In this document: piece by piece, positions 1-14,600 of the stretch
Position numbering within the stretch: position 1 is the stretch's first letter
Layout: every line of letters starts with the position of its first letter
The notes under the pieces: generated by a model
Told to the model about the DNA's origin: nothing
Seen by the model: only the letters and a program-made list of their open reading frames with translations
Databases searched by the model: none
From: Pseudofabraea citricarpa
Taxonomy: Eukaryota; Ascomycota; Leotiomycetes; Helotiales; Dermateaceae
Assembly (NCBI GenBank): GCA_029641185.1
Contig: JAPWGK010000004.1
Coordinates: 1-64,000, forward strand
DNA: 64,000 nucleotides
Reading direction: 5' to 3'
Made by a program: the position numbers and the translations under genes

Positions 1-3000
1 TCTAAAAGCTTAATATTATTAATAGAAATATAAATATCTTCTCTTTAAATAAATTTCTTTAATTTATATTTAATATAAGTATTATAAAAAGGTATTATAT
101 TTATTTTACTAAGCTAATAGGTATCTTTCTTATTATTTACCTTTAAGATTATATATAAGCTTTTTTACCTAAAATTAAGCGCTTATTATTTTAATATATT
201 AGCTTCTTATATAATATTAAATATAAGAATAATATCTTTTTTAAGAAGTAATTCCTTTTATAAGATATAAATATAATTAATAGCTTTTTTTAATTTTTAG
301 CGTTTATATTATTTTATTAATAGAACCTCTAATATATATTTATTATAAATTTTAAGTTACTTAATATATAAAATAATTAAAAACTTTTTATTTATTTTCT
401 TAATTAAGTCTTACCTTAAATATTATTATATTAGGTACTTGCTTTTAATAATAAATATAATCTTAAAGCTAAATTATAAATAAAATATAATAAATCTTAT
501 AAAAGCTTTTATTATAATATTATTTATAAAGTAAACCTTCTTAATATATTTTAGCTAATTCTTAAATATCTTATTTATAATCTTAAAGAGAATTACTTTT
601 ATATTAAAGTAGCTTCTTTTAATTAAGTCTTATATATAAGAATTATAAGTACTTACTTATATCTTAATAAACTTAAGCTTAAATATAAGATTATTAAGAC
701 TTTTTTAGTTCTTAGGTTTTCTATTAATAATAAGTATCTTAAATATATTATAAATATAAAGAATATTCTTTTTAATAAAAGTAATAATATAAATAAAGTT
801 TATCTTAGAGATAATACGCCTTATAATTATATCTAATATCTTTTTATACGTATTAATAATAAAAGACTTATTTATACTTAATAAGAGATTAATAATATTT
901 AGATATTATTTATAATATATATATAATACTCTAATTATATAAATTATCTTATAAGTAATATTATATAACTTAAATTAATACTAGGGATATAATATTATAT
1001 ATACTTTTACTTATTTATAATAGCTTTCTTAGAAATAATATTTTATTATCTTTATATATATTATCTTTTATCTTTTATATATCTTCTTATTATATAACTT
1101 TTTAATAATATTTACTTATTCTTTTAGATTATTAATAATATATCGTTTATATTAGCTCTTAGTAAGCTTTTATTATAATATATTTTAATATATCTAGAAT
1201 CTTATAATATATTATTAAAATACTAATTATTTTTTATCTCTAATATTACCTAGTCTTTTAAGAGTTATAAGAAATATTATAATTTATTTTAACTTAAGAT
1301 TTTATTTACCTTAGAAGATAATACTTATTTTAGTATTTAAGTAAATATAAGATCTTAAAATAAGTATTATTTAAAGAAAGCTAAGTTAAAAAGTAATATA
1401 ATTATTAATCTCTTCTTTTTACTTTTTATCTTTAAGTTTCTCTTTTATAATAGGATAATAAGATAATATATTTATAATTTTATTTTTTTTACTAGGTATA
1501 TATATAACTTTAAAGTTAAATAACCGAATCTAGATAATTTATCTTATTAATAATATATTAGATATATCTAAAGTAATATTATTAAGCTAAGTAATAAGTA
1601 TATTAGTATTTATTTTAAGAGTAAAATATACTCTAATAATATATTCTTTTACTTTCTTAAGTATCTTAAGAATACTTTTATACTTACGTTTAATAATATT
1701 ATAATTATACTTAACTAGATTTTATATTCTTAACTTATATTTACTTAAATATTTTTTCTTATTTTTATTATCTTATAAGAGTATATTTTCTTAGTTATCT
1801 AGACTTATATTAATAATAATATAAATTATTCTTACTTTAAGCTTATAGTTAATTATAATAAGATAAAAAGCTTTTATTAATATCTTAATAAGCTTTAGTT
1901 TAGCTTTCTAGTATCTCTTATCTTACTTAAATATTATATTCTTTTTTAATAAATTATATAATAGTTTTATAATAAATATAAAGGTTTTAATCTAGATATA
2001 ATAATATATATAAATTCTTAAGAAGATACGAACCTTTTTAGTATTAGTTAGATTTAGCTAATTAATTAGCTTTATAATTTTTATATTAATAAACGATTTA
2101 CTCTTAGGGTTATAAACGAATCTAATAACTTTAATATCTTTTATATAAAACTTAAACTTAGGACTAATAATTAAACTTATTCTCTTAAGCTTAAATAATA
2201 TCTTACTAAGGTTTTATATATATTTTATTATAAATTATTAAATTTCTAGAAAAACTTTTTTATTATTATATTATAAATAAGATCTTTTAATATTAATATT
2301 ATTAAGAAATAATTTAGTAATATAAGGATTTAGGGAAAAAAATACTTTAGATATAATATATATAAATTAAGCTATTAAATTTATTATATCTTATATAAGA
2401 ATAATAACTCTTAGTAATCTAATATTATTTATAAAAAAAGTAATTAAGTTTTTATTTTACTTAGCTAATAAAATCTAGTTATAATTAGAGAATAAATCGA
2501 TTAAGCTAATAATCTAGAGATATATAAACTTTTTTATAAAAGAATTTACTAATAAAAAAAGATTAATATTTCTAATTATTATTATATTATATTTTATAAT
2601 TATACTTATAAGTTTATATTTATTTAGCTTCTCTTTTATTACTAGGAATTATAAGTTCTTATATAACTTATAATAGCTTTCTAGTATATTATTAGTAATA
2701 TACTCGCTTATTATCTTATATATAATTTTATAAAGCCTCTTAATAATTAAAAAGTTTTATATTTATTATATTTTATATAATATTATCTTAATCTCTTATA
2801 ACTTAGTAACTTCTAGCTTTATAAGTTCTTTTTTTATTTAGTTAAATAAAAATACTTTTTTCTTATTATAAAATATTTCTTAGAATATCTTTTTCTCTTT
2901 TAAGATTAATATATTACTTATAAATAAGTTTTATATTCTCTCTAGTATAAGTTTTTAGCTCTTTAGAAACTTTATATATTAAGGCTCGAATTAGTTATTA

Positions 3001-6000
3001 TAAAGATCTAAAATAAGTAATAATTTCTTTATTAACTTAATAACTTTCTCTTAGTTATTAAAACTAAATAACTTAACTTTTATATTTTCTCTAAGATTTA
3101 TAAGTTTTATTTTTTAGGTTTTTCGCTTATAAAAAATTAAGATTTCTCTTTTATATCTTATCTTAAAAAAAGAAAATATTATATTTTTATAAAATACTTA
3201 TAATCTTAATAATCTTTTAAGATTAATAATATATTAATTACTTTTTAGAAAGAAAAGATTTTATAAAATTATTCTTATTATTCTTTTACTCTTAAGTATC
3301 TTAGGCTTACTTTCTAGTATTAAGGTTTCTAAGAGAATTAATAAAATACTTAGTAAGCTTCTAATAAATACTTATTAAGTTCTCTTAAGTTTTAGAGCTT
3401 TAACTAAGAAAGTTTTCTTAAGCTTATAACTTAGCTTAAATATACCTTAAATCTTCTTATATTTCTTTTATCTTAATAATAAATATAATAAAATATTAGT
3501 TTTCTTATTTATATTTATATTTATAAGTATATTATAACTTTTTATTATTTTCCTTTTATTAAGCTTATTTTTTTTCTCTTATAATAAGATTTCTTATATA
3601 TATTTAAGAGGTTTATTTATATATCTTTTAACTTATTTCTCTTATAATAAATTAATATCTAGTTTTCTAAGTTATTCTTAGAATCTAAGTTATTTTCTAG
3701 ATTTTATTATTATATTATTTAAATCTTAAACCTATAAGTAATAATATAAAGATATAAAAGCCTAATTTTATTAATATTATTATTAGTTATAATTTATATC
3801 TTATAATTCTTTTTTAAGTCTTATTTTAAGCTTACTTTTATCTTATATATAAATAATTACCTAAATATTAAGTTATAACTTAATTATTATATTATATAAA
3901 TATATAAGGTTACTTATATATTACTAATATCTAGTTATATATTATTATAAACCCTAAGGATTACTTAAGATATTCTCTTATAATTAATAATTATAAGGTT
4001 TTTTTTTTCTCTAATACTAAGGTTAGCTTTTCTCTAGATATTATAAGTTATAATATTAATCTTAATACTTATATCTATTATATTAATTACTTATATTAAC
4101 TTTTAATTATTATAATTATAAATAATAACTAATAAGTATAAGCTATTAATATAATATAATAAAATATTAATTCTAATAATTATATTTTATATAAGAAAGC
4201 TTATATTTATATAAAGTCTTAGCTTTTTAATCTTTAGTATATTAATTTAAATTATATTACTTAAAAGTTAATAATAACTAATACTTATAACTTAAGCTAA
4301 GTTTATTTAATTAAAAATAAAAGCTTATTTATATATAAGTATAATCGTTTAATTTATAATTATATATTATATTTTAAGTATTTTAGCTTATAAGATATAA
4401 GACTTATATTTCTTTTTCTTTTTAGCTTTAATAATTTTTAAGATTTTATTATTATCTAGGCTTAGTTATATTAAGTTTTTAATAAGGATTTCCTAAGTAC
4501 TTAGAAGCTTCTTATTATATCTAGATATCTTAATATTAATTAATTCGTATTAGTAAAATACTTATTTTAAAATATTTAAATTTATAATCTTAGATATTAG
4601 AATAATAAACTTAATAATTTTCTCTAGCTTTTTAGTATTCTTTTAGATACTTATACTTAACTTAGTTTTCCTAGAGATATTAGTAATTATTAGAATATCT
4701 CTTAGGCTTATAAGTATAATAATAAGAATATTAAATATAATTTATTTAATCTTATTATTTTTACTTATTATAACTAGTTATAACTAATAATAAAAGTCTA
4801 GTTTTTCTTTAAATTTAATAACTAATATTATATACTAGAAAGTTATAATATTATCTTATATACTAATAAAACTAGTTATAATATCTTTTTTCTTATATTT
4901 ATAAATCTTAGTAAGCTTATATTTACTTATCTTAATATTAATATTAGATTTAGTTTTTATATTTTTCTTAAGCTAAAATATCTTAAATTAATTATAATAA
5001 GAAATCTTATTATTATTATAATATAAATATTATATTTTAGTAAGAATATCTTAAAATATCTTAGCTTTCTAAAAGAATATTAAACTAGATCTTATAAGTC
5101 TAAGATATATCTAGTTATTACTTTTATTTTTATAAATAATTTTAACTTTTATATAATAAGTAAGTATTAGGTAATTACTAGAGAAATAAAAGCGTTTATT
5201 ATAATATTAATATATTTAATCTTAATTTATAAAGTTAAATTATTAATAGCTAGTTTATAAAATATTAATATAAATATTAGTACTAAGATTTATATCTATT
5301 ATATAACTTAAATTATACTTATAATTATATATTTTTATTATATAATATATCTTATTAATCTTTTTTTTAATATTATAATTATTATATTACTTAAATAACT
5401 CTAGCTTATTATTATAAAACTTAATCTCTAATATATTAACTTTAATATTACTTTTACTAGTAATAATAAATAACTTATTTTTCTTTTTCTAATACTTAAT
5501 TATAATAATCTTAAAGATAATATAATCTTTTAATAATATCTTAGCTATTATATTAGTAATATTATTAATTTTATTATAATTAAGAGCTACTTTAAAGGCT
5601 TATATCTTTATAATTATATTACTAAGTATTATACTAAGAGTTATAATAATTTATATAAGATTATTAACTACTAGTATAAAAAATATAATTAGATTAAAAG
5701 TCTTATTTAGATTATTATATAACTAAAAATCTAGTAACTTATTAATAATAATAATATTATTATTATCTTACTTAAGTAAATAAATAAAATCTTTCTTAAC
5801 TTAAATATAAGTCTTAGTAAACTTATAAATCTTAGTAAATATAAAAGTTCTTAGTTTATTATATTTAATTTTCTTCTTTTTTATAATAATAAGAATATAA
5901 TTTTTAAGAAAACTAGAGAAAAGCTTATATACTTATTTATAAGAGCTTAGTTAGCTATTACTAAGTAGTCGCTTAAAGCTTAGCTTATATATTTTTAAGA

Positions 6001-7628
6001 ATTCTAAGATTTTAGTTATATTTTCTTTTAGATAATTAACTAAAATATTTAAGAACTTAATTATATATTAAAATTACTTAGAGTTATAATTAGCTTATTT
6101 CTTTAGGAATATTTCCTTAAAAGTAACTTAATTTCTTTACTTAAAATTATCTAATATTTTAGTATAAAAATAAACTAATAAGTAATAATAATTAAGGTAT
6201 CTAAGAATTAGCTTAATATTAAAGAAATTTCTATTAAGTATTATTTATTTATAATATTAGATAAACTTAGTAGCTTTTATCTTTTTAAAAAAAAGAATAC
6301 TAATAAAACTAAGAGAGTAAACCTTTAAAATAATTTATATAATTTTATATATTACCTTAAGCTAAATAATTATTTATTTTCCTTTTTTACTAGGAATTCT
6401 TATATTAAATAAGATTCTTAAGCTTAATAAGTTTAGAAAAGATATTAAAAGCTTTTTTTTCTTCTTTTATTTTTATTTATAAGAAGAAATAAATAAAAGA
6501 GAAAAGTTAATAATAAAAAAATATTATTAAGATAATATTATAATATTAGATTAAAGTTATATAAGCTTAAGTTAAATATTAAGCAAGTATTAAGAGAGGA
6601 TTAAATAAAATAATAATAAGTTATAAATTATAAAATAATTAGAAAAACTAAGTAAAAGTTTTTCTAACTAAATATCTAAGGCTTTTATTTTACTTAAATA
6701 TTTACTTTTTATATATATATAATATATAACTTTAAGAAATAAGTTATAAGATAAGATTAAATCCTTTTTAGTCTTATATTATTAAAATATTAGATATAAA
6801 AGAAATAACTTAAAATTATATATATCTATTAATATAACTTAAATAAGAAAGTTTTATTTCTAAGTTTTTATTATTTATATTTATTATATATTTCTAAAAA
6901 GATAAAATTAATATTATAATTAAATATAATATAAGATTTATTTTTTTTATATTAATTTTCTTAGAAATAAGTAGCTATTATTTTATTATTTTTATATTTT
7001 TATTTTACTAATTATATTATACTTCTTACTTACTCTTAGGCTTTTTCTAAGATAACTAATTCCTTATTTAAGTATTCGAACTTAATTTTATTTATACTCT
7101 AGAGTCTAGGTCCTAAGTTTTAGAGAGTCTTAGTATTATATTTTCGATTAAGTACTAGATAAGTAAATAACTTTAATTTTTATATACTTTTTATATTAGA
7201 CTTATTATTATAAGAAACTTAGTATAAATAAGAGGTAATTAAGATCTAAACTTAAGAATATTATCTTCTTATTAAGATATTATTATAATAAATATAATTT
7301 TTATAATAATTTTAATAAACTAAGAAAATACTTATATTAAATTATAAGTAATATTTATCTTATAAAGTTAACTAGAAAATAAATAATAATATAAATAATA
7401 TAAACTTTATTAATAAACTAAAAACTAAAAATAAATAAATAGATAACTAATTAATTAATTCTCTTTCTAGTATAATAATATATTATTCCTCTTATTTTCT
7501 TATATTCTCTAGCTTTAAGTATAATTTATACCTACTAGTATTAATTAGAAGCTTTTTTATCTTAGCCTAAGCTTTTAGTAAAGTCTTACCTAGTTTAATA
7601 TAATTATTTACTTTATACTTATATTATA
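1..7628 (-). mobile_element. RIP-degraded Ty3/gypsy retrotransposon, left copy (truncated by window)
   Basis: This is the mirror image of the right copy, read on the minus strand. By pairing, the integrase C-terminal segment lies at about 415-655, RNase H at about 1,455-1,955 and reverse transcriptase at about 2,100-2,690. Every frame is broken by TAA/TAG codons, as expected when CAA/CAG and TGG codons are hit by C-to-T changes on both strands. The upstream half (about 2,700-7,600) should hold gag and protease, but no motif could be read there. The element is dead. Its 3' end lies outside the window. Confidence 0.75.
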
Positions 7629-8612
7629 ATAAGATTATATACTTAATTTTATTACTTTCTTTACTTTTATAAGAAGTTATTATTATCTTAGGTATTATTA
7701 TATAAAGGTTTTACAAGTACTTTTTAAGTACTCTAAGAATTATATATAATTAATTTATATTTTATTATTATAATTAATTAACTACTTCTTTTACCTCTTA
7801 TTTTTATAACTATTAATTTAATTATTAAATATATCTTATACGTAGTTATATATATTATATTAGTTATTAGTTATATTTATAATATTATAAATTTAGATAC
7901 GCCCTAATATTTATTATCTTATTATATTAATAACTTATATAAGAACTTTAAATAATAATAAATATAAATTAGATTATAACTTATAATATTAATATAATAA
8001 GCTTATTTAGTATTAACTTTTAATAATAAGCTAAGCTTTTAGAGTACTTAGAGTATAATTATATAATTATTAGTAGAAATAACTAGAGATATTAAAACCT
8101 ATAAATATAATTAACTATTAAATATATAAGATATTAATCCGAGTCGTTTTATAAGCTAGATACTTAATAATAAATATAAAGGATAATACTAGAGTACTTA
8201 GGAGATTAGGAACTTATAATAAATAATAAATAATAATTAGAATAATATAATAATATAAAGGTTAAAGTTCTTAGGAAGATAAAATAACTAAAATAATAGG
8301 AATATTAAAAAGATTAAGAACTTATAAAGAATAGGAGATAATTATAATTATAAGAATATATAACTTTAGGGGTTATCTAAAAATATATAAGTACGTATAT
8401 TACTAGAGATATTAAGACTATTATCTAAATAATAAAAGTATATCTTTATAAGCCTTAGTTTAAGTAAAAGATATAATATCTAAAGTTAAAAGAGGATTAA
8501 AAGAGATATTATAATAATAGGTATTAAGAAGACCCTAAAAACTAGAGATTAAAAGAATATAAAGCTCTAGTATTTTTATTTATAAATAATAGTTTTAAGA
8601 AATAACCTTAAT
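7629..8612. repeat. About 1 kb loop segment between the gypsy arms, repeated at 20.8-22.1 kb
   Basis: This segment separates the two arms and is not self-complementary with them. It is heavily RIP-mutated with no ORF. Almost all of it recurs in reverse complement at about 21,100-22,115, and its first 300 bases recur again in direct orientation at 20,805-21,095. It could be a terminal repeat or 5' untranslated part of the element family, or an independent repeat. The sequence does not decide between these. Confidence 0.8.
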
Positions 8613-11600
8613 CTTAATATAAATATAAAGCGAGTAATTATATTAAACTAGGTAAGATTTTACTAAAAGCTTAGGCTAAGATAAAAGAGCTTTTAATTAG
8701 TACTAGTAGATATAAATTATACTTAAAGCTAGAAAATATAAGAGGATAAGAGAAATAATATATTATTATACTAGAAAAAGAAGAGAAATTAATTAGTTAT
8801 TTATTTATTTATTTTTAGTTTATTTTATTTAGTTAATTAATAAAATTTATATTATTTATATTATTATTTATTTTCTAGTTAATTTTATAAGGTAAATATT
8901 ACTTATAATTTAGTATAAGTATTTTCTAGTTTATTAAGATTATTATAAAAACTATATTTATTATAATAATATCTTAATAAAAGATAATATTCTTAAGTTT
9001 AGATCTTAATTACCTTTTACTTATACTAAGTTTCTTATAATAATAAGTCTAATATAAAAAATATATAAGAATTAAAGTTATTTACTTATCTAGTATCTAA
9101 TTAAAAATATAATACTAGGATTCTTTAAAACTTAGGACCTAGGCTCTAGAATATAAATAAAACTAAGTTCGAATATTTAAATAAAAAATTAATTATCTTA
9201 GAAAAGCCTAAGAGTAAATAAGAAATATAATATAACTAATAAAATAAAGATATAAAAATAATAAAATAATAGCTACTTATTTCTAGGAAAATTAATATAA
9301 AAAAAGTAAACCTTATATTATATCTAATTATAATATTAATTTTATCTTTCTAGAAATATATAATAAAAGCAAATAATAAAAACTTAGAAATAAGACTTTC
9401 TTATTTAAGTTATATTAATAAATATATATAATTTTAAGTTATTTCTTTTATATCTAATATTTTAATAATATAAGATTAAGAGGAATTTAATCTTATCTTA
9501 TAACTTATTTCTTAAAGTTATATATTATATATATATAAAAAATAAATATTTAGGTAAAATAAAAGCCTTAGACGTTTAACTAAAAAGACTTTTACTTAGT
9601 TTTTCTAATTATTTTATAATTTATAACTTATTATTATTTTATTTAATTCTCTCTTAGTATTTACTTAGTACTTAACTTAAGCTTATATAGCTTTAATCTA
9701 GTATTATAATATTACCTTAAGAATATTCTCTTATTATTAATTTTTCTCTTTTATTTATTTTTTCTTATAAATAAAAATAATAAAAGAAAAAGAAGCTTTT
9801 AATATCTTTTCTAGACTTATTAAGCTTAGGGATTTTATCTAGTATAAGTATTCCTAGTAAGAAAGAGAAATAAATAATTATTTAACCTAAGATAATATAT
9901 AAAATAATATAAATTATTTTAAAAATTCGCTTTTTTAGCTTTATTAATATTTCTTTTTTTAAGAAGATAAAAGCTACTAAGTTTATCTAATACTATAAAT
10001 AAATAATATTTAATAAAGATCTTTCTAATACTAAGCTAATTCTTAGATATCCTAATTATTATTACTTACTAATTTATTCTTATACTAAAATATTAGATAA
10101 CTTTAAGTAAAAGAATTAGATTACTTTTAAGAAAATATTTCTAAAAAAATAAGCTAATTATAATTTTAAGTAACTTTAATATATTATTAAGTTCTTAAAT
10201 ATTTTAGTTAATTATTTAAAAGAAGAAGTAACTAAAATCTTAAAATTCCTAAAAATATATAAGCTAAGCTCTAAGTAACTACTTAGTAATAATTAACTAA
10301 GCTCTTATAAATAAATATATAAGCTTTTTTTTAGTCTTTCTAAAGATTATATTTTTATTATTATAAAAAAGAAGAAGATTAAGTATAATAAACTAAGAAC
10401 TTTTATATTTACTAAGATTTATAAGTTTATTAAGACTTATACCTAAGCTAAGAAGAATCTTACCTACTTACTTAAGTAAGATAATAATAATATTATTATT
10501 ATTAATAAGCTACTAAACCTTTAGTTATATAATAATCTAAATAAGATTTTTAATCTGATTACTTTCTTTATATTAGTAGTTAATAATCTTATATAAATTA
10601 TTATAACTCTTAGTATAATACTTAGTAATATAATTATAAAGATATAAGCCTCTAAAGTAACTTCTAATTATAATAAGATTAATAATATTATTAATATAAT
10701 AGCTAAGATATTATTAGAAGATTATATTACTTTTAAGATTATTATAATTAAGTATTAGAAAAAAAAAGGTAAGCTACTTATTATTACTAGTAAAAGTAAT
10801 ATTAGAGTTAATATATTAGAGATCGAGTTTTATAATAATAAACTAAAATTACTTAAGTAATATAATAATTATAATATTAAAAAAAAAGTTAATAAGATAT
10901 ATTATATAATAAAAGTATATAATTATAAGTATAATTTAAGTTATATAATAGGTATAAATCCTAGTACTAGTATTTATATTAGTATTTTATAAACTAGCTA
11001 TTAATAGTTTAATTTTATAGATTAAGATTATATATATTAGTATTATAATAAGCGCTTTTATTTCTCTAGTAATTATCTAATACTTACTTATTATATAAAA
11101 GTTAGAATTATTTATAAAAATAAAAGTAATAGCTAGATATATTCTAGACCTATAAGATTTAATTTAATATTCTTTTAGAAGACTAAGATATCTTAAGATA
11201 TTCTTACTAAAAAATAATACTTATATTATAATAATAATAAGATTTCTTATTATAATTAATTTAAGATATTTTAGCTTAAGAAAAATATAAAAATCGAATC
11301 TAATATTAATATTAAGATAAGTAAATATAAGCTTATTAAGATTTATAAGTATAAGAAGGAAGATATTATAACTAGTTTTATTAGTATATAAGATAATATT
11401 ATAACTTTCTAGTATATAATATTAATTATTAAATTCGAAAAAAAGCTAGATTTTTATTATTAATTATAATTAGCTATAATAAGTAAAAATAATAAGATTA
11501 AGTAAATTATACTTAATACTCTTATTATTATATTTATAAGTCTAAGAAATACTCTAGTAATTACTAATATCTCTAGAAAGACTAAGTTAAGTATAAATAT

Positions 11601-14600
11601 CTAAAAGAATATTAAGAAGCTAGAGAAAATTATTAAGTTTATTATTCTAGTATCTAGAATTATAAATTTAAATACTTTAGAATAAATATTTTACTAATAT
11701 AAACTAATTAATATTAAGATATTTAAGTATAATAAAAAGCTCTTAAATACTTAGAGAACTCTTATTAAGAACTTAATATAACTAGGCTTAAATAATAATA
11801 AGATCTTAGAGATTACTAAAGCTAAGGAAAAGAAGAAATATAAGTCTTATATCTTATAAGCTAAGATATTTAAAGTATAATATATAATTATAAATTAAAT
11901 AATTATACTTATATATAAATAAGCTTTTATCTTTAATTAAATAAATCTAGCTTAAGTTATAAGTATTAGTTATTATTAACTTCTAAGTAATATAATTTAA
12001 ATTAATATACTAAAGATTAAAAAGTTAAGATTTTATATAAGTATAAGCTTTCTTATATAAAATATAATTACTAAAGTTAATATTTTATTATATTATATTA
12101 ATAGCTTATACTTACTAGTTATTATTTATAGTTATAATAATTAGAAGTTAATATAAGTAATAAGTATAATAAATATAAATACTAAGATTAATATTATAAC
12201 TTATAATATCTAAAGAAAAGCTAGTCTTAGTATTAGGAAAAAGAAAAATCTTATAATTATTAATTATAAGAAAATATCTTAAGTAATCCTTAGGGTTTAT
12301 AATAATATATAACTAAATATTAGTAATATATAAATAACCTTATATATTTATATAATATAATAATTAGATTATAGCTTAGTACTTAGGTAACTCTTTATAT
12401 ATAAGATAAGAGTAAGCTTAGAATAAGACTTAAAAAAGAATTATAAGATATAAATTATAACTAATAATAATATTAATAAGATTAAGCTTTTATATTTTTA
12501 TATTATTACTTATAAATTTAAGACCTAAATAATATAATAATAAGATCTAAAAAGTAACTTAGACTTTAAAAGTAACTTAGAAAACTAGATATTAATTTAT
12601 TATAAAAGAAATAAGTTAAGAAATATATAAATAAACCTTTTAAATATATATAAAAAATCTTACTAAAAAGAAAAAAAATAAGCTTAATATAAGAAAAATA
12701 ATAGAAGGTTATAATATATTTATAAATATAAACGCGAATAAGAAGGCTAATATTTTATTATATTTATTATTAAGATAAGAGAAATATAAGAAAATTTAAA
12801 GAATACTTAAGCTAGATTATAAGCTTAAGAAAGTCTTTTTAGTTAATATTCTAAGACTTAAGAAAGCTTAATAAGTATTTACTAGAAGCTTACTAAGTAT
12901 TTTATTAGTTCTCTTAGAAATCTTAATACTAGAAAATAAATCTAAGATACTTAAGAATAAAAGAATAATAAAAGCGACTTTATAAAGCTTTCTTTTTCTA
13001 AAAAGTAATTTATATATTATTAGTCTTAAAAGGCTATTAAGATTATAAGTATTTTATAAAGATATAATACTTTCTTTTTTAAGATAAAATATAAAAGAGA
13101 AATCTTAACTTTTTATAAGTAAAAAGCCTAAAAGATAAGATTTATAAATCTTAGAGAAAATATAAGAATTAAGTTATTTAGTCTTAATAACTAAAAGAAA
13201 GTTATTAAGTTAATAAAAAAGTTATCTCTTATTTTAGGTTCTTATAATAACTAGTTTAAGCTTTAATATATAAAGTTTCTAAAAAGCTAAAAACTTATAT
13301 TAAAAAGAATATAAGACTTATTTATAAATAATATATTAATCTTAAAAAAGAAAGAAATATTCTAAGAGATATTTTATAATAAGAAAAGAACGTTTTTATT
13401 TAATTAATTAGAGAAAAAACTTATAAAACTAAAAGTTATTAAGTTATAAGAAATTAGAATAATATTATATAAAATATAATAAATATAAAACTTTCTAATT
13501 ACTAAGAGATTTTATAAGATTATATATAAGATAATAAGCGAGTATATTACTAATAATATACTAGAAAGTTATTATAAGTTATATAAAAACCTATAATTTC
13601 TAGTTATAAAAAAAAGCTAAATAAGTATAAACTTATAAGTATAATTATAAAATATAATATAATAATAATTAAAGATATTAATTTTCTTTTATTAATAAAT
13701 TCTTTTATAAAAGAGTTTATATATCTCTAGATTATTAGCTTAATTAATTTATTCTCTAGTTATAATTAGATCTTATTAGCTAAGTAAAATAAAAATTTAA
13801 TTACTTTCTTTATAAATAATATTAGACTACTAAGAATTATTACTCTTATATAAGACGTAATAAATTTAGTAGCTTAGTTTATATATATTATATCTAAAAT
13901 ATTCTTTTCCCTAAATTCTTATATTATTAAATTATTCCTTAATAATATTAGTATTAAAAAATCTTATTTATAATATAATAATAAAGAAATTTTTCTAAGA
14001 GTTTAATAATTTATAATAAAATATATATAAAACTTTAGTAAGATATTACTTAAGCTTAAGAAAGTAAGATTAATTATTAGTTCTAAGTCTAAGTTTTATA
14101 TAAAAGATATTAAAATTATTAGATTTATTTATAAGCCTAAGAATAAATCGCTTATTAATATAAAGATTATAAAGCTAATTAATTAGCTAAATCTAACTAA
14201 TACTAAAAAGGTTCGTATCTTCTTAAGAATTTATATATATTATTATATCTAGATTAAAACCTTTATATTTATTATAAAACTATTATATAATTTATTAAAA
14301 AAGAATATAATATTTAAGTAAGATAAGAGATACTAGAAAGTTAAACTAAAGCTTATTAAGATATTAGTAAAAGCTTCTTATCTTATTATAATTAATTATA
14401 AGCTTAGAATAAGAATAATTTATATTATTATTAATATAAGTTTAGATAATTAGAAAGATATATTCTCTTAGGATAATAAAAATAAAAAGAAATATCTAAA
14501 TAAATATAAGTTAAAGATATAAAATCTAGCTAAATATAATTATAATATTACTAAATATAAGTATAAAAATATTCTTAAGATATTTAAGAAAATAAAAGAA

